64,000 nucleotides of DNA. Source: JANWVO01 sp964458495 (lineage in GTDB: Bacteria > Acidobacteriota > Terriglobia > Bryobacterales > Bryobacteraceae). The translations under genes and the position numbers were made by a program. The stretch is taken from contig CAYWJB010000004.1 in the NCBI GenBank assembly GCA_964458495.1, positions 124,001 through 188,000 on the forward strand. Reading direction: 5' to 3'. Of the stretch, positions 50,841-58,958 are shown one piece after another (within the stretch, counting starts at the first letter, position 1; each line of letters opens with the position of its first letter). The notes under the pieces were generated by a model. The model saw nothing but the letters and a program-made list of their open reading frames with translations. It was not told the origin of the DNA and searched no databases.

Positions 50841-50868
50841 ATTCTACCCCCCCGAAAACTGTAGTCAA
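50841..50868 (-). promoter_or_regulatory. Near-consensus leaderless promoter of the secreted-protein island
   Basis: TTGACT (50863-50868), a 16-base spacer that contains seven G in a row, and TAGAAT (50841-50846) on the minus strand, ending 6 bases before ATG 50834. It is the clearest case in the window of a full sigma-70 promoter placing the transcript start at the start codon. The G tract could slip in length and change the spacing. Confidence 0.7.
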
Positions 50869-51074
50869 GAAAATAATGAACAGGTAATCCTGCAAACAGA
50901 ATGACGCAAGGGTTTCCAACCCGGGGAGGAAAAAGGCGCTTCAGAAACAAGACCAAAGCACCCTCAAGTGTCGAATCCATCTTCCGTGTCGCCAGCGGCT
51001 GCGTGCCGGAATTTCAAAATGACGAGGCATTCGTATGGCCGCTTGCCCGCAAGATGGTATTTCCTCATCCCTGC

Positions 51075-52814
51075 TCAGATCGACTCGAGCTCTTCTTCCA
51101 GAAGCTGTTTCTGGTACAGGTCGGCGTAGAAACCGTTGAGGGCGAGCAGTTCGGCGTGGCTGCCCTGTTCGACGATCCGTCCTTCCTCAAGGACAAAGAT
51201 GCAATCGGCCTCGCGCACGGTGGAGACGCGGTGCGAGATGAGGATGGTCATGCGCCCGCGCATGAACTCGCGGAGGCTGGAAAGGATGCGGTCTTCAGTG
51301 AGCGTGTCGACGGCGGAGAGGGCATCGTCGAGGATCAGAATCGCTGGATCGCGAAGCAGGGCGCGGGCGATGGCGACACGCTGCTTCTGCCCGCCGGAGA
51401 GCGTGAGCCCGCGCTCGCCGACCTCGGTGTCGAGCCCCTTCGGGAAGGAGGCGAGGTCCTGCTCAAGGCCTGCCATGAGCGCGGCGCGGTGAATGGCCTC
51501 GCGAGGGGCCTCGGGGGCGCCAAAGGCGATGTTTTCGGCCAGAGTGGCGCTGAAGAGGAACGTTTCCTGCGGAACGAAGGCGATGCGGCGGCGGAGAGCG
51601 GCGGGGTCGAATTCGCGCAGGTCGGCGCCGCCGTACCGGACGGATCCGCCGGACGGATCGAGCAGCCTGGGAATGAGGTTGACGAGCGTGCTCTTGCCGC
51701 TGCCTGTGTGGCCGACGATGGCGATGGTGGAGGCGGGCGGGATGGCGAGGGAGACCTCCTCAAGCACTGTGCGGCCGTCGAAAGAGACCGAGACCGAGTT
51801 GAATTCGATGGGTTCCGGGCCTGCAGGCAGCTGGCGGGGGGCGGGCGGGGCGGCGATGCGCGGCTGCTCGGCGAGTATTTCGCGGATGCGGCCGAGGCTG
51901 GCGCGGCCGCGCTGCACGAGGTTTACCACCCAGCCGAAGGCGATCATGGGCCACACCAACATGCCCATGTAGGTGTTGAACATGACGAAGCTTCCGAGCG
52001 TGATGCGCCCGTCGAGCATGCGCAGGCTGCCGGCCCAGAGCACGATGAGGAAAGTAAGCCCGATAAAAAAGAACAGCGAGGGCAGGAACATGCCGGACAA
52101 CCGGGCGAGGCGGAGGTTTTCGCCGATGTAGCGCTCGTTGAGCTCCTGGAAGCGCTGCATTTCGGCCTCTTCCTGGACGTAAGCGCGGATGACGCGGATG
52201 CCGGAGAGGGACTCGTTGATGCGGCTGCTGATGTCGGAGTAGAGCTTCTGGATGGCTTCGAAGCGGTCGTGGATGCGCTTGCCGAAAAACATCACGGCGA
52301 AGCTGACCAGCGGCGCGGGCGCCAGCGCCCAAAGCGTGAGCTGCCAGTCGACGGCGAGCATGACGGCGAGGGCGAGAACCAGCGTGAGCGAGGTTTCCGC
52401 CAGGTACATCAGGGCGGGGCCCAGCATCATGCGGACGGCGTTGAGATCGTTGGTGGCGCGGGCCATGATGTCGCCGGTGCGGTAGCGGGCGAAGAAGCCG
52501 CCGTCGAGGCAGACGAGGTGCGCGAACAGGTCGTTGCGCATGTCGTACTCGACGTCGCGGGAGACCCCGACGAGGATGACGCGCATCCAGTACATGAAGA
52601 CGCCCTTGACGAGCGAGAGCGCGGCGACGGCGGCAGCGAGCCAGGCGACGCGCCCGAGCGCGGCACCGGAGGTGAGCGAATCGATGGCGAGCTTGATCAA
52701 CAGGGGCACGCCGGCGCCGGCGAGATCCTTGGCAACGAGCGCCCCCGCGCCCAGGGCGAGCTTTCTGGCGTAGCGCGCCAGATAAGGACGGCAGAAGGAG
52801 AAGACTTCCTTCAT
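51075..52814 (-). CDS. ABC exporter, MsbA-like (fused permease and ATPase)
   Basis: The 579-residue half-transporter has six membrane segments (about 20-310) and an ATPase domain: Walker A GHTGSGKSTLVNL, Q-loop FVPQETFLF, signature LSGGQKQRVAIARALL, Walker B ILILDDALSAVD, and switch His in LISHRVST. Size and layout are those of MsbA (lipid A core flippase) and related multidrug exporters. It is the last gene of the lpxC operon, which favours lipid A export (inference). It begins 1 base after ydcF. A paralogue remnant is at 48386-48541. Confidence 0.9.
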   Translation of the reverse strand: MKEVFSFCRPYLARYARKLALGAGALVAKDLAGAGVPLLIKLAIDSLTSGAALGRVAWLAAAVAALSLVKGVFMYWMRVILVGVSRDVEYDMRNDLFAHLVCLDGGFFARYRTGDIMARATNDLNAVRMMLGPALMYLAETSLTLVLALAVMLAVDWQLTLWALAPAPLVSFAVMFFGKRIHDRFEAIQKLYSDISSRINESLSGIRVIRAYVQEEAEMQRFQELNERYIGENLRLARLSGMFLPSLFFFIGLTFLIVLWAGSLRMLDGRITLGSFVMFNTYMGMLVWPMIAFGWVVNLVQRGRASLGRIREILAEQPRIAAPPAPRQLPAGPEPIEFNSVSVSFDGRTVLEEVSLAIPPASTIAIVGHTGSGKSTLVNLIPRLLDPSGGSVRYGGADLREFDPAALRRRIAFVPQETFLFSATLAENIAFGAPEAPREAIHRAALMAGLEQDLASFPKGLDTEVGERGLTLSGGQKQRVAIARALLRDPAILILDDALSAVDTLTEDRILSSLREFMRGRMTILISHRVSTVREADCIFVLEEGRIVEQGSHAELLALNGFYADLYQKQLLEEELESI

Positions 52815-52815
52815 C

Positions 52816-53436
52816 TCAGGAATCCACCGGCAACGAGAGGATCTTGATCCATTCCATCACGACCGCCTTGCGGCCTTCGCGGTTCCGGTACCACTCTTCG
52901 AGCCGGAAAGCCGGGTGGTCGGCGCCCGTGTAATAAATGCGCATGTCCGCGGGCCGCTGTTTTTCGAACAACCAGCGGGCGCGGCGAAGGTGCGTGCGCA
53001 CACTGACCAGAAGCAGCGTCCGGATACCGCGCCTTTCGAGTTCAGGCAGCAGGATGCGCGCTTCATCCCTCGTGGAGTGGGCGTTGTTAGGCAGGCACTC
53101 GAACCATTCGGCCGGGAAGCCCCGGGAGACGGCGAAAGGGATGGCGAGCTCGCACTCGTTGCGGTCATAGTAGGCGCCGGGGCCGCTCACATAAGCCTTG
53201 GGCGCGAAGCCGGCGCGGATCAGTTCGCCCGCCTTCAGCATGCGCTCGCCGGTCCATCCGCCGGCAAGCACGAGGATGGCGTCGGCGCGCACAGGCGCTT
53301 CGCCGGCGTCGAGAAACACGCCCGCTTGCCGCAGGGCCGGCTCGTGAAGGAACCAGAGAACCGCCGCAAGGCACAGCAGCGCGAGCAGGGGCCACAGCAC
53401 GCCGCCACGGCGGGAGCGCGAGAGGGACCGCTTCAT
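52816..53436 (-). CDS. YdcF/DUF218 family membrane-anchored protein
   Basis: The 206-residue protein has one N-terminal membrane segment (WPLLALLCLAAVLWFL) and a DUF218 domain: ADAILVLAGGWTGERMLKAGEL, CLPNNAHSTRDEARIL and LLLVSVRTHLRRARWLF. Relatives such as SanA and ElyC work in envelope barrier and peptidoglycan lipid-carrier functions. The lpxC operon context agrees with an envelope role. It follows the PH-domain gene by 9 bases. Confidence 0.85.
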   Translation of the reverse strand: MKRSLSRSRRGGVLWPLLALLCLAAVLWFLHEPALRQAGVFLDAGEAPVRADAILVLAGGWTGERMLKAGELIRAGFAPKAYVSGPGAYYDRNECELAIPFAVSRGFPAEWFECLPNNAHSTRDEARILLPELERRGIRTLLLVSVRTHLRRARWLFEKQRPADMRIYYTGADHPAFRLEEWYRNREGRKAVVMEWIKILSLPVDS

Positions 53437-53445
53437 CGGGCCGGG

Positions 53446-54000
53446 CTATTTCTCCGGATCCAGGCGGCCGGCGCTGCGCAATTTCTGGTAGAGCCGCTCG
53501 ACCTCGGCTTCATCCTCTTCGCGGAGAATGCGCGGCCGCTCGGGCGCCGGCTGGACCGCCTGCCGGGGCGCGGCGTCGCCGAAGATCTGGCGCCAGGGCA
53601 CACCGTTAATGAGCGCCTGCGTGGAATGCTGCTGGATGAGCCGCAGCAGGCGATTGGAGTGCACGGTCTCGCCGGGATAGATGATCCGGAACCGCTTCTT
53701 TCCGGCGAGCGTCAGGTACGCCACCAGCGGCGCGATCCAGCCCGTCTGGTCCACGCGCCGGACGTCCTGCCAGCGGATGAATTCGTTTCCGATTTTCAGC
53801 CCTTCCTCGCTGACCTCGATCGCCGGGCGCGTGGCGAGCCACAAAACCAGTCCGGCGGTGAGAAAGAACAGCGCCGCAGGCACGGCAGCCAGCAGCCAGG
53901 TGCGCGCCCACCAGACCGAGAAAATACCCAGGCCGAGCGCGACGGCGGCCAAGGTGTAATAGGTCCGCGCGGGGTGGAAACGGATGGCTCCAGGCGTCAC
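53446..54000 (-). CDS. Membrane protein with PH-like domain
   Basis: The 184-residue protein has two adjacent membrane segments (about 14-55) and a bacterial PH-like region (IEVSEEGLKIGNEFIRWQDV, YLTLAGKKRFRIIYPG, then a C-terminal helix). Its final third is charged (RPRILREEDEAEVERLY). No catalytic motif. It lies between pgsA and ydcF in the lpxC operon. Function unknown. Confidence 0.65.
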   Translation of the reverse strand: MTPGAIRFHPARTYYTLAAVALGLGIFSVWWARTWLLAAVPAALFFLTAGLVLWLATRPAIEVSEEGLKIGNEFIRWQDVRRVDQTGWIAPLVAYLTLAGKKRFRIIYPGETVHSNRLLRLIQQHSTQALINGVPWRQIFGDAAPRQAVQPAPERPRILREEDEAEVERLYQKLRSAGRLDPEK

Positions 54001-54031
54001 ACTTCAAGCGTAACCGCGACCCGCGCCCCCG

Positions 54032-54580
54032 TCAATCCGCCAGTTGCCGCAGGCGGAGGCGCGCGGTCCAGGCGTAATGGGCGCCGCTCCAGACCGTGGC
54101 CAGGGCGACGGCGGGGACCAGCGCCCGCACGGTGGCCGCAGACCAGGCGGCCGGCTGCACCGCGTCGAGGAGCGCGGCGATGCCAAGCGAGAACTGCAGC
54201 ACGGTGCTGATCTTGCCCCAGAGGGAAGGCGGGAACGAGCGCAGGCGCGTGCGGCGCAGCGCCCAGGCGGCAAAGGAGAGGATCAGCAGATCGCGCCCCA
54301 GCACGAGCGCGGCAAGCCACGCGGGAAGCCGCCCGGAAGCGGCGAGGCCGAGAAAGACCGTGGCCGCGAGCAGTTTGTCGGCGAGCGGATCAAGGGAAGC
54401 GCCCAGAGCGGAGCGCGCATCGAGACGGCGCGCCAGCCAGCCGTCGGCGGCGTCCGTGAGGGCGGCGGCGGCGAGCAAGGGGAGCGCTGTCCGGGGCTCA
54501 CCGGCGGCGAGCAGCCAGCCGATGGGGGGCGTGAGAAGAATGCGTGCCGCAGTCAGCGCATTCGGCAGGTGGCGCGTCAT
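54032..54580 (-). CDS. pgsA: CDP-alcohol phosphatidyltransferase (PgsA-like)
   Basis: This 182-residue membrane enzyme has the full CDP-alcohol motif DAADGWLARR, then G-SLDPLAD (D-x2-D-G-x2-A-R-x8-G-x3-D-x3-D) and about five membrane segments. LPNALTAARILLTPP at the N-terminus is typical of PgsA, which makes phosphatidylglycerophosphate. A cardiolipin synthase of the CLS1 type is an alternative. It overlaps lpxC by 4 bases. Confidence 0.85.
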   Translation of the reverse strand: MTRHLPNALTAARILLTPPIGWLLAAGEPRTALPLLAAAALTDAADGWLARRLDARSALGASLDPLADKLLAATVFLGLAASGRLPAWLAALVLGRDLLILSFAAWALRRTRLRSFPPSLWGKISTVLQFSLGIAALLDAVQPAAWSAATVRALVPAVALATVWSGAHYAWTARLRLRQLAD

Positions 54581-55494
54581 CGCGCGGGCGCCGCAGTGGC
54601 GCGCTCGGCCAGCTGGGAGGCAGTGACGACCTCGTAGAGGGACGGGTCGGACATGATCCTGGCCACCAAAGCGACGTGCATGGCATGGCCGGCGCGCTCA
54701 GCCACGACCTCGCCGAGCAGTGGTCTGCCGATCAGGGCGAGGTCGCCGATGAGATCCAGGGCCTTGTGGCGGCAGGGCTCGTCGGGGAAGCGCAGGCCGC
54801 CCTCGTTCAACACGCCGGAGGGGGCGAAGCAGACGGCGCTCGAGAGGCTGGCGCCGCGGATGAGCCCCATGTTGCGCATCTGGTCGAGTTCCTGCTCGAA
54901 GCCGAACGTGCGCGCGGGTGCGATTTCGGATGCGTAGCGTTCGGGAGTCAGCTCCATGTCGAGCTGCTGATGGCCGACCAGCGGGTGCGGGAAAAAGACG
55001 CGGCAGGAGAGGCGGAACGTGCCGGCGGGGCGGATGGAGATGGACTTGCCGGGGACTTCATGACTCACCGGCTTTACAATGCGCAAGTAGCGGCGGCGGC
55101 GGCGCGTGGCGCGCATGCCCGCCTCACGGAGCATTTCAACAAACGGCGCGCCACTGCCGTCGAGGATTGGAACTTCGAGGTTGTCGATCTCGACATAGGC
55201 GTTGTCGAGCCCCATGCTGTAGAAGGTGCTGAGGAGGTGCTCGGTGGTGGAGATCAGAACGCCCTGCCGCATCAGCGAGGTGGCGTAGCTGACGCGCTGC
55301 ACGTAGCGCCAGCTGGCGGGAACTTCGAACCCGTTGAGGTCCGTGCGGCGGAAAACGATGCCCGTGGCGGCGGGTGCGGGAAGGATTCGCAGGCGGACGG
55401 GGGCGCCGCTGTGCAAGCCCACGCCGCTACACTCCACCGGCCGGACCGTGGTGGTTTCGAATTCGGCGAGTGGGTGCATGGGCCGCGGCTCCAA
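54577..55494 (-). CDS. lpxC: UDP-3-O-acyl-N-acetylglucosamine deacetylase LpxC
   Basis: LpxC performs the committed step of lipid A synthesis. The 305-residue protein has GVGLHSGAPV, the zinc/active site TTEHLLSTFY, VPILDGSGAPF, and the second zinc motif PDEPCRHKALDLIGDLAL (His, Asp). I place the start at TTG 55494, 6 bases after a TAGCAT -10; ATG 55479 is five codons further. It heads the operon lpxC-pgsA-PH-ydcF-ABC exporter. Its presence proves an outer membrane with lipid A. Confidence 0.95.
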   Translation of the reverse strand: MEPRPMHPLAEFETTTVRPVECSGVGLHSGAPVRLRILPAPAATGIVFRRTDLNGFEVPASWRYVQRVSYATSLMRQGVLISTTEHLLSTFYSMGLDNAYVEIDNLEVPILDGSGAPFVEMLREAGMRATRRRRRYLRIVKPVSHEVPGKSISIRPAGTFRLSCRVFFPHPLVGHQQLDMELTPERYASEIAPARTFGFEQELDQMRNMGLIRGASLSSAVCFAPSGVLNEGGLRFPDEPCRHKALDLIGDLALIGRPLLGEVVAERAGHAMHVALVARIMSDPSLYEVVTASQLAERATAAPAR

Positions 55495-55500
55495 GCCATC

Positions 55501-55529
55501 ATGCTAACAGAAGTTCACCCGGCTGTTAA
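55501..55529 (-). promoter_or_regulatory. lpxC promoter, leaderless
   Basis: TTAACA (55524-55529), a 17-base spacer and TAGCAT (55501-55506), minus strand, with the -10 ending 6 bases before TTG 55494. This supports the unusual TTG start. Confidence 0.6.
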
Positions 55530-55669
55530 GTCTTTTGGAAAGAAATATTTGCTGTTCTCGTCGTGTGGCATTTTCAACACAGTTTCCCGCAGCTTCGTTG
55601 CCGCCGGGACACGCGCCCGGCGGCAGGCAGGGAGGATGCGGGCGGGCGGAGGCGGGCCGCCGGGCGCGC

Positions 55670-55675
55670 TATGCT
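55670..55675 (+). promoter_or_regulatory. -10 element of nfo
   Basis: TATGCT ends 8 bases before ATG 55684; a leader of at most one or two bases is predicted. Confidence 0.45.
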
Positions 55676-55683
55676 CGGAGAGA

Positions 55684-56565
55684 ATGCGCATCGGGTTGCA
55701 CTGTTCCACGTCCGGCGCCCTGGTGAACGCCGCGCGGCGCGCCGTCGAGGTGGGGGCCAACTGTTTCCAGATTTTCTCTTCGAGCCCGCGGATGTGGCGC
55801 GCCTCCATGCCGCCGCGGGAGCAGATTGAGGAGTTGCGGCGGTTCCGCGCCGGGCACGATCTGGCGCCGCTGGTGATCCACGACAGCTATCTGATCAACC
55901 TGGCGGCGCCGGACGAGGAAATCCGCAGGAAGAGCATCGAGGCGATGCGGGGCGAGCTGGAGAGGGCGTTTGCGATCGGGGCGGAGCATCTGGTGATCCA
56001 CCCGGGCAGCGCGAGGCAGGATCCGGTGGAGGCGGGGATGGAGCGGATCGTGGATTCGCTTCGGCAGGCGGCGCGGCGGCTGCGCCCGCCGGACGGGTTC
56101 ATGCTGCTTCTGGAGAACACGGCGGGCGCGGGGGCGACGATCGGGCGGACGCTGGAGGAGCTGCGCGAATTGCACCAACGGCTGGCGCCTGTGCTGCCTT
56201 TTCCGGTGGGCTACTGCCTGGACACTTGCCATCTGTTCGTCTCCGGCTACGATGTCTCGACCTCGGCGGGGCTGGAGGCGACGGTGAAGCAGGCGCGGGA
56301 GGTGCTGGGGCTGGAGCACATACCGGTGATCCACACGAACGACAGCCGCGGCGAGTTTGGATCGCGGCTGGACCGCCATGCGAACATAGGAGAAGGACGC
56401 ATCGGGCTGGACGGCTTCCGCCGGATCGTAAACCACCCGGAGCTGCGTTCGAAGGCCTTCGTGCTGGAGACGCCCGTCGACCATCCGGGCGACGATCAGC
56501 GCAATGTCGAACAACTGAAAAAGCTATGCCGGAAATCCCGTACCGCCACGAAGAAATCGAGCTGA
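55684..56565 (+). CDS. nfo: Endonuclease IV (AP endonuclease)
   Basis: The 293-residue TIM-barrel repair enzyme cuts abasic sites in DNA. It has the N-terminal GLHCSTSGALVNAARRAVEVG, LVIHDSYLINLA, HLVIHPGSA, the metal ligands LLLENTAG (Glu), YCLDTCHLF (Asp/His), VIHTNDSRGEFGSRLDRH and GEGRIGLDGF. All nine zinc-binding positions appear intact. ATG 55684 is 8 bases after the TATGCT -10. Its last 40 bases overlap leuS. Confidence 0.95.
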   Translation: MRIGLHCSTSGALVNAARRAVEVGANCFQIFSSSPRMWRASMPPREQIEELRRFRAGHDLAPLVIHDSYLINLAAPDEEIRRKSIEAMRGELERAFAIGAEHLVIHPGSARQDPVEAGMERIVDSLRQAARRLRPPDGFMLLLENTAGAGATIGRTLEELRELHQRLAPVLPFPVGYCLDTCHLFVSGYDVSTSAGLEATVKQAREVLGLEHIPVIHTNDSRGEFGSRLDRHANIGEGRIGLDGFRRIVNHPELRSKAFVLETPVDHPGDDQRNVEQLKKLCRKSRTATKKSS

Positions 56566-58958
56566 AATGGTGCGAGCGCTGGAACTCGGACCCTTCGCTG
56601 TATAAAGCCGCCGATGACGGGTCGAAGCCGCGCTATTACGTGCTGGAGATGTTTCCGTATCCAAGCGGGCGCCTGCACATGGGGCACGTGCGGAATTACT
56701 CGATCGGCGACACGCTGGCGCGCTACCAGTGGATGCGGGGCTACGACGTGATGCACCCGATCGGGTGGGACGCCTTCGGGCTGCCGGCGGAAAACGCGGC
56801 CATCAAGCACGGGCGGCACCCGGCGGAGTGGACGCATACGAATGTCGCCTACATGAAGAAGCAGCTCCAGCGGCTGGGCTTCGCCTATGACTGGGACCGC
56901 GAGGTCAACACCTGTCTGCCGGAATACTACCGCTGGAACCAGTGGATGTTTCTGCGGATGTTCGAGCGCGGGCTGGCCTACCGGAAGAGCTCGCTGGTGA
57001 ACTGGTGTCCCGAGTGCCAGACGGTGCTGGCCAACGAGCAGGTGGTGGACGGCTGCTGCTGGCGGCACGAGACGACGAAAGTGGAAATGCGGGAACTCGA
57101 CCAGTGGTTCCTGCGCATCACGGCGTACGCGGACCAGCTGCTGGAGGACATGAAGCAGATCGAGGCGGGCTGGCCGCCGCAGGTGCTGACGATGCAGCGG
57201 AACTGGATCGGGCGCAGCGAAGGCGCCGAGATCGACTTCCGGCTGAAGGCGACGGGGCAGCCGGTGCGCATCTTCACGACGCGCCTGGACACGATCTACG
57301 GGGCCACGTGCGTGATCCTCTCGCCGGAGCACCCGGCGGCCAAAGAGCTGTGCACGGGCGAGCTGGCGGCGCGCCGGAAGGAGATGATCGACGAGCAGGC
57401 GCGCAAAGGCCCCGAGGACCTGGAAAAAGAGGGATTCTTTACGGGCCATTTTGCGGTGAATCCGTACAATGGCGAGGAAATTCCCGTCTGGGTGGGCAAT
57501 TTCGTGCTGTGGGGCTACGGCACGGGGGCTATTATGGCCGTGCCCGCACACGACGAGCGCGATTATGAGTTTTGCCGGAAATACGGGATTCCGGTGGTTC
57601 CGGTGATCCGGCCGGCGGACGGCGTGCTCGATGAGGACCCGCAGCAGGCGTTTACCGACGACGGCGTGATGGAGAACTCCGGCGAGTGGAGCGGGCTCGC
57701 GAGCGCGGAAGGCCGCCGCCGCATGGCGGAGAAAGCGGAGCGCGAAGGCTTCGGGCGCGCTGCGGTGACCTACCGGCTGAAGGACTGGGGCATCTCGCGC
57801 CAGCGTTACTGGGGCACGCCGATCCCGATCATTCACTGCAAGGCGTGCGGCGCCGTGCCGGTGCCGGACGATCAACTGCCGGTTGTGCTGCCCGAAAACG
57901 TCGAATTCACCGGGCGCGGGCGTTCGCCGCTTGCCAACCTGAGAAGCTTCGTGGAAACGGCCTGCCCGAAGTGCGGCGCGGCGGCGGAGCGCGAAACCGA
58001 CACGATGGACACGTTCGTGGATTCCTCATGGTACTTTTTCCGGTACGCCGACCCGCGCAACGACCGGCTGCCGTTTGATCCGCAAGCGGTGAAACCGTGG
58101 TTCCCGGTGGATCAATACATCGGCGGCGTCACGCACGCCATTCTGCACCTGCTGTACTCGCGCTTCTGGTGCAAGGTGCTGCGCGACATCGGGCTGGTTT
58201 CGGTCGACGAGCCGTTCCGCAGCCTGTTCACGCAGGGGATGGTGCAGTTGCACGGGCAGACGATGTCGAAGTCGAAAGGCAACATCGTCGATCCAGACGA
58301 GATGGTGGCGAAGTACGGGGCGGACACCTGCCGGCTGTTCACGCTGTTTGCGGCGCCGCCGGAGAAGAACATGGACTGGAACGAGTCCGGCGTGGAGGGA
58401 CAATACCGCTTCCTGAGCCGCCTGTTCCGGTGGGTGACGCGGAATGCGGACGCGCCTGGAGGAACGGGCGAGAGCGACGCCCGGGCGCTGCGCAAGCTCC
58501 ATCAGACGATCCGCAAGATCACGCAGGACTTCGACAACCGCTGGCACTTCAACACCTCCATCGCCGCCCTGATGGAGCTGATGAACGAACTGCACGCCTG
58601 CGAGGCGCAGATGTCGGCGGGCGCGCTGCGCGAGTGCGCCGGGAAGGTGACGCTGCTGCTGGCGCCCTTCGCGCCGTTCGCGGCGCAGGAGCTTTGGCAG
58701 ACGCTGGGCCATGACGAGCCGGTGTTCCGCTGCTCCTGGCCCAGTTACGACGAGGACCTGGCGCGCGAGGAAGAGCTGGAGATTCCCGTGCAGGTCAACG
58801 GCAAGCTGCGCAGCCGCCTGAGCGTGCCACACGGCACGCCGCAGGAAGAGCAGCAGCGGCTGGCGCTGGCCGACGAGCGCGTTCGCGCGCACACCGATGG
58901 CAAGACCATCGTCAAGGTGATCCACACCGGCAAGCTGATCAATGTGGTGGTGAAATAG
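56526..58958 (+). CDS. leuS: Leucyl-tRNA synthetase
   Basis: The 810-residue class I synthetase has the HIGH motif as HMGH (PSGRLHMGHVRNYSIGD), zinc-type cysteines WCPECQTV, the CP1 editing domain (about 220-420; TTRLDTIYGATCVILSPEH), a second zinc knob CKACGAV, the KMSKS motif as TMSKSKGN, and a C-terminal anticodon domain ending IHTGKLINVVV. ATG 56526 lies inside the end of nfo. Full length for the bacterial type. Confidence 0.97.
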   Translation: MPEIPYRHEEIELKWCERWNSDPSLYKAADDGSKPRYYVLEMFPYPSGRLHMGHVRNYSIGDTLARYQWMRGYDVMHPIGWDAFGLPAENAAIKHGRHPAEWTHTNVAYMKKQLQRLGFAYDWDREVNTCLPEYYRWNQWMFLRMFERGLAYRKSSLVNWCPECQTVLANEQVVDGCCWRHETTKVEMRELDQWFLRITAYADQLLEDMKQIEAGWPPQVLTMQRNWIGRSEGAEIDFRLKATGQPVRIFTTRLDTIYGATCVILSPEHPAAKELCTGELAARRKEMIDEQARKGPEDLEKEGFFTGHFAVNPYNGEEIPVWVGNFVLWGYGTGAIMAVPAHDERDYEFCRKYGIPVVPVIRPADGVLDEDPQQAFTDDGVMENSGEWSGLASAEGRRRMAEKAEREGFGRAAVTYRLKDWGISRQRYWGTPIPIIHCKACGAVPVPDDQLPVVLPENVEFTGRGRSPLANLRSFVETACPKCGAAAERETDTMDTFVDSSWYFFRYADPRNDRLPFDPQAVKPWFPVDQYIGGVTHAILHLLYSRFWCKVLRDIGLVSVDEPFRSLFTQGMVQLHGQTMSKSKGNIVDPDEMVAKYGADTCRLFTLFAAPPEKNMDWNESGVEGQYRFLSRLFRWVTRNADAPGGTGESDARALRKLHQTIRKITQDFDNRWHFNTSIAALMELMNELHACEAQMSAGALRECAGKVTLLLAPFAPFAAQELWQTLGHDEPVFRCSWPSYDEDLAREEELEIPVQVNGKLRSRLSVPHGTPQEEQQRLALADERVRAHTDGKTIVKVIHTGKLINVVVK

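Noticed and set aside
48299..51074. Transposon or integron ends around the island
   Set aside because: No transposase, integrase, terminal inverted repeat or target duplication was seen. The only flanking similarity is the ABC-exporter tail, which is divergent and ends inside coding sequence.
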